Part shown: piece by piece, positions 6,233 through 9,195 of the stretch
Position numbering within the stretch: the first letter of the stretch is position 1
How the letters are laid out: each line of letters begins with the position of its first letter
Assembly: GCA_031259655.1 (NCBI GenBank)
Contig: JAIRLF010000370.1
Span: forward strand, 1 to 9,195
Length of the DNA: 9,195 nt
Source: Prevotellaceae bacterium
Lineage (GTDB): Bacteria; Bacteroidota; Bacteroidia; Bacteroidales; UBA932
Direction of reading: 5' to 3'
Notes under the pieces: model-generated
The model's input: the letters and a program-made list of their open reading frames with translations, nothing else
The model's database searches: none
What the model was told of the DNA's origin: nothing
Position numbers and translations under genes: made by a program

Positions 6233-8425
6233 TTAATTAGCTATTTCCGACATAAATTTGATTCTTACCAATCGTATTTCATTCTCTTCGTATTCGTCGC
6301 CCAGAGCTTCGAGCGCTTCGTCCAGGGTACCCGTTTCGGCATCGTTTCTAAAGAAGTCGAATATATCGTCGCGTTTATCTTCGTCCAGAACTTCGTCGAT
6401 ATAATAGTCGATATTCAGTCTCGTACCCGAATTAACTATCGATTCGATTTCGTCGAGCAAGGAGTTCATATCGATGTCTCTTCCTCTGCAAATATCTGCA
6501 AAATCAATCTTTTTATCAATATTTTGTATGATAAACACTTTATTGCCCGATTTGTTGATTACCGACTTCACGACCATATCCTGCGGACGAACAATTTCTT
6601 TTTCTTCGACGTATGTTTTTATCAGAGCGATAAAAGTTTTGCCGTATTTTCGCGCTTTTCCTTCGCCAACGCCCTGACAGTTTTTGAGTTCGTCGACAGT
6701 AATGGGATATTGCGTAGCCATATCTTCGAGCGAGGGGTCCTGGAAAATCACAAACGAAGGGAGGTTCAATTTTTTTGCGACGCTTCGGCATTCCTGTTTC
6801 AGCATGGACAGAAGTTCCTCGTCGCAGGCGCCTCCGCCTTTTCCGCCGATTTGAATATTATCGTCGTCGTCGCCGTCTTCGTATTCCTTATCCTGAGTAA
6901 CCATTATCGAATACGGAGCTTCCATGAATTTCCGTCCCTTATCGGTCAGATATAGCAGCCCGTAGTTTTCGATATCCTTGTCAATCAACTCTTCCACGAG
7001 AGCTTTTCGCAGGATGGAGTTCCAGAATATAACGCTTTTATCCATTCCTTCGCCAAACAGTTCGAGTTCGTCGTGTTCGTACGATTTTATTGTAGAGTTT
7101 ACCGTTCCGGTGAGGATGTTTACGATGTGGTCGACTTTGAATTTTTCTTTCACAGCGACGATAACCGAAAGCGCAAGTTCGATGTATTCGCATCCTTCGA
7201 ACTGTACTTTTGGGAATAGACAGTTATCGCAGTTTTCGCAGTTTTCAATCGGATACTCTTCGCCGAAATAGTGCAACAAAAGTTTGCGTCTGCATATCGA
7301 CGATTCGGCATAAGCGGCAGCGTCGAGCAGCAACTGTTTTCCGATTTCCTGTTCGGATATCGGTTTGCCCTGAATGAATTTCTCCAGTCGCTGTATGTCT
7401 TTATATCCGTAAAACAGAACACATTGTCCTTCGCCGCCGTCTCTGCCGGCTCTTCCCGTTTCCTGATAGTAGCCTTCGAGACTTTTCGGTATATTATAAT
7501 GTATAACGAACCGGACGTCGGGTTTGTCGATTCCCATTCCGAAGGCTATTGTCGCCACAATCACGTCGACGTCTTCGAGGAGAAAACTGTCCTGATTGTT
7601 CGAACGCGTAGCCGAATCCATTCCGGCATGATATGGCAAAGCTTTGATTCCATTAACTTTCAGTATCTCGGCAATTTCTTCGACTTTTTTACGGCTCAGG
7701 CAGTAAATGATTCCCGACTTCCCGTCATTGGCTTTGATAAATTTGATGATTTCCTTCATCGTGTTCACCTTAGGCCTGATTTCGTAATAAAGGTTCGGGC
7801 GGTTGAACGACGATTTAAAGACATTCGCATCCAGCATGTCGAGGTTTTTTTGAATGTCGTTCTGAACTTTAGGGGTTGCCGTTGCTGTCAGCGCGATGAT
7901 AGGCGCTATGCCTGTTTGGGCGATTATCGAACGAATCCGCCGGTATTCCGGTCTGAAGTCATGTCCCCATTCCGAAATACAATGCGCTTCATCTACTGCA
8001 TAAAACGATATCTTTAGTTGTCTTAAAAACTGGATGTTTTCCTCTTTCGTAAGCGATTCGGGCGCTACATACAACATTTTGGTGTGTCCGCTGAGTACAT
8101 CTTCTTTTACTTTTACTATCTGCGCCTTATTCAACGAGGAGTTCAGGAAATGCGCTATACCTTCTTCTTCGGTAAACCCCCTCATGGCGTCTACCTGATT
8201 CTTCATCAGAGCAATTAAGGGAGAAATGATGATTGCCGTACCTTCCATAATCATTGCCGGTAGCTGGTAACACAAAGACTTTCCTCCACCTGTCGGCATC
8301 AGGACAAACGTGTCGTGCCCCGACAATAAACTGCGTATAATTACTTCCTGATTTCCTTTAAAAAAGTCGAATCCGAAATATCTCTTTAGATACTCTAACA
8401 GCGAAATATCTGCATAATTTTTCAT
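6233..8425 (-). CDS. recQ: ATP-dependent DNA helicase RecQ
   Basis: RecQ is a 3'-5' superfamily 2 helicase that unwinds forks and recombination intermediates in DNA repair. All helicase motifs are present: Q26 of motif 0, Walker A PTGGGKS (44-50), DEAH (145-148) with the aromatic-rich loop SEWGHDFRPEYRR, TATAT (180-184) of motif III, and QETGRAGRDG (321-330) of motif VI. The RQC domain has a zinc site of four Cys (C378, C396, C399, C402) and a winged helix to about residue 505. An acidic, Gly-rich linker (513-533) precedes an HRDC domain (about 535-610). A further 120 residues follow, making 730 in all, compared with about 610 in E. coli; such a tail is usual in Bacteroidota RecQ. The ATG at 8425 starts just before the conserved N-terminal region. 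The mutase gene follows 9 bp after the stop. Confidence 0.97.
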   Translation of the reverse strand: MKNYADISLLEYLKRYFGFDFFKGNQEVIIRSLLSGHDTFVLMPTGGGKSLCYQLPAMIMEGTAIIISPLIALMKNQVDAMRGFTEEEGIAHFLNSSLNKAQIVKVKEDVLSGHTKMLYVAPESLTKEENIQFLRQLKISFYAVDEAHCISEWGHDFRPEYRRIRSIIAQTGIAPIIALTATATPKVQNDIQKNLDMLDANVFKSSFNRPNLYYEIRPKVNTMKEIIKFIKANDGKSGIIYCLSRKKVEEIAEILKVNGIKALPYHAGMDSATRSNNQDSFLLEDVDVIVATIAFGMGIDKPDVRFVIHYNIPKSLEGYYQETGRAGRDGGEGQCVLFYGYKDIQRLEKFIQGKPISEQEIGKQLLLDAAAYAESSICRRKLLLHYFGEEYPIENCENCDNCLFPKVQFEGCEYIELALSVIVAVKEKFKVDHIVNILTGTVNSTIKSYEHDELELFGEGMDKSVIFWNSILRKALVEELIDKDIENYGLLYLTDKGRKFMEAPYSIMVTQDKEYEDGDDDDNIQIGGKGGGACDEELLSMLKQECRSVAKKLNLPSFVIFQDPSLEDMATQYPITVDELKNCQGVGEGKARKYGKTFIALIKTYVEEKEIVRPQDMVVKSVINKSGNKVFIIQNIDKKIDFADICRGRDIDMNSLLDEIESIVNSGTRLNIDYYIDEVLDEDKRDDIFDFFRNDAETGTLDEALEALGDEYEENEIRLVRIKFMSEIAN

Positions 8426-8482
8426 ACAAAATCAAAAAACGAATTTAATCTAATACTTAATAGTCACGTTACAATTGTTATT

Positions 8483-8510
8483 CAAAAATACAATATAATT
8501 TTAATTCAAA
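8483..8510 (-). promoter_or_regulatory. Weaker candidate promoter for recQ
   Basis: On the minus strand TATTTTTG (8490-8483) fits TAnnTTTG and a TTTG (8510-8507) lies 16 bp upstream, shorter than the usual spacing of about 19-20. The DNA is very AT-rich, so chance matches are expected. It would give a leader of roughly 50 nt. Confidence 0.3.
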
Positions 8511-8570
8511 AAATGTTTCAAAAATTTTTTTTTATTATTATGTCAACATATATGATGAACATAATGGTAG

Positions 8571-8600
8571 CAAAGGTAATTGTTTTTTTTAAAATTCAAA
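8571..8600 (-). promoter_or_regulatory. Candidate promoter for recQ-mutase operon
   Basis: On the minus strand TTTG (8600-8597), 18 bp, then TACCTTTG (8578-8571) matches the Bacteroidota -33/-7 pattern well. The -7 box is identical to the one upstream of rhaB. Transcription would start near 8565, giving a leader of about 140 nt before recQ. The -33 element lies inside the inverted repeat 8592-8626. Confidence 0.6.
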
Positions 8601-8626
8601 AAAACCTGCAAATTTTTTTTGAATTT
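8592..8626. repeat. Perfect 13-bp inverted repeat over the recQ -33 region
   Basis: AAATTCAAAAAAA (8592-8604) and TTTTTTTGAATTT (8614-8626) are exact reverse complements around a 9-nt loop. The repeat overlaps the -33 element of the recQ promoter candidate and ends 13 bp before its -7 box. It may be an operator or an A-tract element. Confidence 0.5.
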
Positions 8627-8675
8627 CCGAAAAAAAACTCTTACATACAATTGATTCAAAACGGTTTGTCAAGAA

Positions 8676-8706
8676 AAGAAAGTGGGATTGGGTATCCCAC
8701 TTTCTT
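8676..8706 (-). terminator. Perfect 13-bp hairpin, possible terminator for a gene to the right
   Basis: AAGAAAGTGGGAT (8676-8688) and ATCCCACTTTCTT (8694-8706) pair without mismatch over the 5-nt loop TGGGT. On the minus strand the 3' arm continues TTCTTGAC, making a T-rich end, so it could stop leftward RNA before the recQ promoter. On the plus strand no T-tract follows. It is the strongest stem in the window. Confidence 0.5.
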
Positions 8707-8722
8707 ACAACCTAACTAAACT

Positions 8723-8752
8723 ATGAAAAACCAAATTCTATTATTCAGATGA
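8723..8752 (+). other. Possible 9-codon ORF
   Basis: MKNQILLFR, from ATG 8723 to TGA 8750-8752, begins 17 bp after the 13-bp hairpin. Its stop overlaps the next ATG as ATGA. No recognised leader-peptide system fits. Probably chance, listed because of the overlap. Confidence 0.12.
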
Positions 8753-8799
8753 TAAAACGACGAAAAGGTTTAAATTCGGTTAAAAAATTTTTTTTATAG
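8749..8799 (+). other. Possible 16-codon basic ORF
   Basis: MIKRRKGLNSVKKFFL, ATG 8749 to TAG 8797-8799, overlaps the previous 9-codon frame by ATGA. It is strongly basic with a hydrophobic end, partly because of an A6T8 run (8782-8795). No family is recognised. Confidence 0.12.
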
Positions 8800-8815
8800 G
8801 AGGGGGGAACTTCAG

Positions 8816-8836
8816 ATTTCCTGACCTCAAGGAAAT
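8816..8836. other. 7-bp hairpin
   Basis: ATTTCCT (8816-8822) and AGGAAAT (8830-8836) pair over a 7-nt loop. It would sequester the AAGGA and ATG of the 14-codon ORF. No T-tract follows. Confidence 0.35.
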
Positions 8837-8879
8837 GACATCTAATGAGAAAAAAGAGAAAAAAGAATTAATTAATTAA
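8835..8879 (+). other. Possible 14-codon ORF after a purine-rich AGGAGG tract
   Basis: ATG 8835 to TAA 8877-8879 encodes MTSNEKKEKKELIN. AAGGA lies directly before it and a perfect AGGAGG (8798-8803, within AGGAGGGGGG) lies 27 bp further up, too far to act as its ribosome site. Likely coincidental. Confidence 0.1.
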
Positions 8880-8882
8880 TTA
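8866..8882. repeat. (AATT)n microsatellite
   Basis: Four AATT units plus one A run directly up to the start of tandem array 2. The tract is a plausible slippage site. Confidence 0.85.
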
Positions 8883-8886
8883 GTCT

Positions 8887-9114
8887 CAGGTGAGCCGTAA
8901 ATTTTCATCAGGTGAGCCGTAAATTTTCATCAGATGAGCCGTAAATTTCCATCAGATGAGCCGTAAATTTCCATCAGGTGAGCCGTAAATTTTCATCAGG
9001 TGAGCCGTAAATTTTCATCAGGTGAGCCGTAAATTTCCATCAGGTGAGAAAAAAATTTCCATCAGGTGAGCCGTAAATTTCTCTCAGGTGAGAAAAAAAT
9101 TTCCATCAGGTGAG
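8887..9114. repeat. Tandem array 2: ten 22-bp units plus a partial eleventh
   Basis: Contiguous 22-bp units begin at 8887 and every 22 bp to 9085, with 8 bp of an eleventh at 9107-9114. The main form is CAGGTGAGCCGTAAATTT followed by TCAT or CCAT. Units 3 and 4 have CAGATGAG. Units 8 and 10 replace CCGT by AAAA. Unit 9 ends CTCT in place of CCAT. The array is preceded by TCT, so its first junction reads TCTCAGGTGAG. There are no spacers. Units 8-10 are the most divergent, as is usual at the older end of a tandem array. No peptide reading is conserved through its variants. Function unknown. Confidence 0.97.
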
Positions 9115-9154
9115 TGGGATAAAACCGCACAAAAAAGAAGTTGAATTCACGTTA

Positions 9155-9188
9155 CGAAGTGGAAGTTAGTCAAATATCGAAGTGGAAG
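9155..9188. repeat. 11-bp duplication at the window edge
   Basis: CGAAGTGGAAG occurs at 9155-9165 and 9178-9188, a spacing of 23 bp. The bases between copies are not otherwise similar. It may be the start of another tandem array cut off by the window end. Confidence 0.45.
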
Positions 9189-9195
9189 AAAGAAT

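Larger units (their letters stand above)
8426..9195. other. 770-bp region without a recognisable gene
   Basis: From the recQ start to the window end no ORF has a believable protein. AT-rich DNA near recQ holds two promoter candidates and an inverted repeat. Then come a 13-bp hairpin, three very short ORFs, an (AATT)n tract, tandem array 2 and a final short duplication at 9155-9188. Whatever gene lies to the right starts or ends outside the window. Confidence 0.85.

Noticed and set aside
7271..8017. 248-codon plus-strand ORF
   Set aside because: It lies wholly inside recQ on the opposite strand, and recQ has all helicase motifs; it has no recognisable domain and is a shadow frame.
8513..8719. 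68-codon plus-strand ORF upstream of recQ
   Set aside because: It is low-complexity Phe, Ile and Lys from A/T tracts, runs through two perfect inverted repeats and a promoter candidate, and resembles no protein family.
8798..8807. Strong Shine-Dalgarno AGGAGGGGGG or phase-variable G6 tract
   Set aside because: No ATG, GTG or TTG with an extended frame follows within usable distance, and no gene is visible whose expression a slip could switch.

Overview
The window looks like chromosomal DNA from a member of the Bacteroidota, most likely a Bacteroidales species. Three things point there. The proteins read like Bacteroidales orthologues, including a long RecQ with an extra C-terminal tail and a TASHNP-type phosphohexomutase. 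Start codons mostly lack a Shine-Dalgarno sequence. Two upstream regions carry the Bacteroidota -7 box TAnnTTTG, both as TACCTTTG. I cannot name a genus. No tRNA, rRNA, CRISPR, insertion sequence or prophage gene is visible.

Layout from left to right. (1) 1-153: the C-terminal end of an AMP-forming acyl-CoA ligase on the + strand. (2) 154-232: a convergent gap with a duplicated 19-bp sequence. (3) 233-961, minus: a pirin-family cupin in which one metal-ligand position is Val instead of Glu. (4) 962-1501: a 540-bp divergent intergenic region. It holds seven exact-length 23-bp tandem units (1097-1257) inside an imperfect inverted repeat (1028-1273), a minus-strand terminator-like hairpin, an A7/T7 inverted repeat and a TACCTTTG box. 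(5) 1502-4260, plus: rhaB (rhamnulokinase) and rhaA (L-rhamnose isomerase), followed by a hairpin terminator. (6) 4493-8425, minus: recQ followed 9 bp later by a phospho-sugar mutase gene, probably one transcript that converges on rhaBA. (7) 8426-9195: a 770-bp region with no recognisable gene. It holds a good promoter candidate for recQ, two perfect 13-bp inverted repeats, three very short ORFs and a second tandem array of ten 22-bp units plus a partial eleventh (8887-9114).

How the genes work together. RhaA converts L-rhamnose to L-rhamnulose and RhaB phosphorylates it to L-rhamnulose 1-phosphate. The aldolase, transporter and AraC-type regulator that often accompany them are not in the window, so the pathway must be completed elsewhere. 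The mutase interconverts hexose 1- and 6-phosphates. RecQ is a DNA repair helicase with no metabolic link to it, so their pairing is probably only transcriptional.

The coding genes are ordinary; the unusual content is in the two large intergenic regions. In the first array every unit-to-unit difference is synonymous if it is read as a chain of TGATG-linked mini-ORFs, each encoding MESHRIR. The same differences also fit conservation of a small stem on the minus strand. The second array has a different unit but shares the word AGGTGA and the same AGGTGA/AGATGA polymorphism. I could not test function, distribution or novelty from sequence alone.
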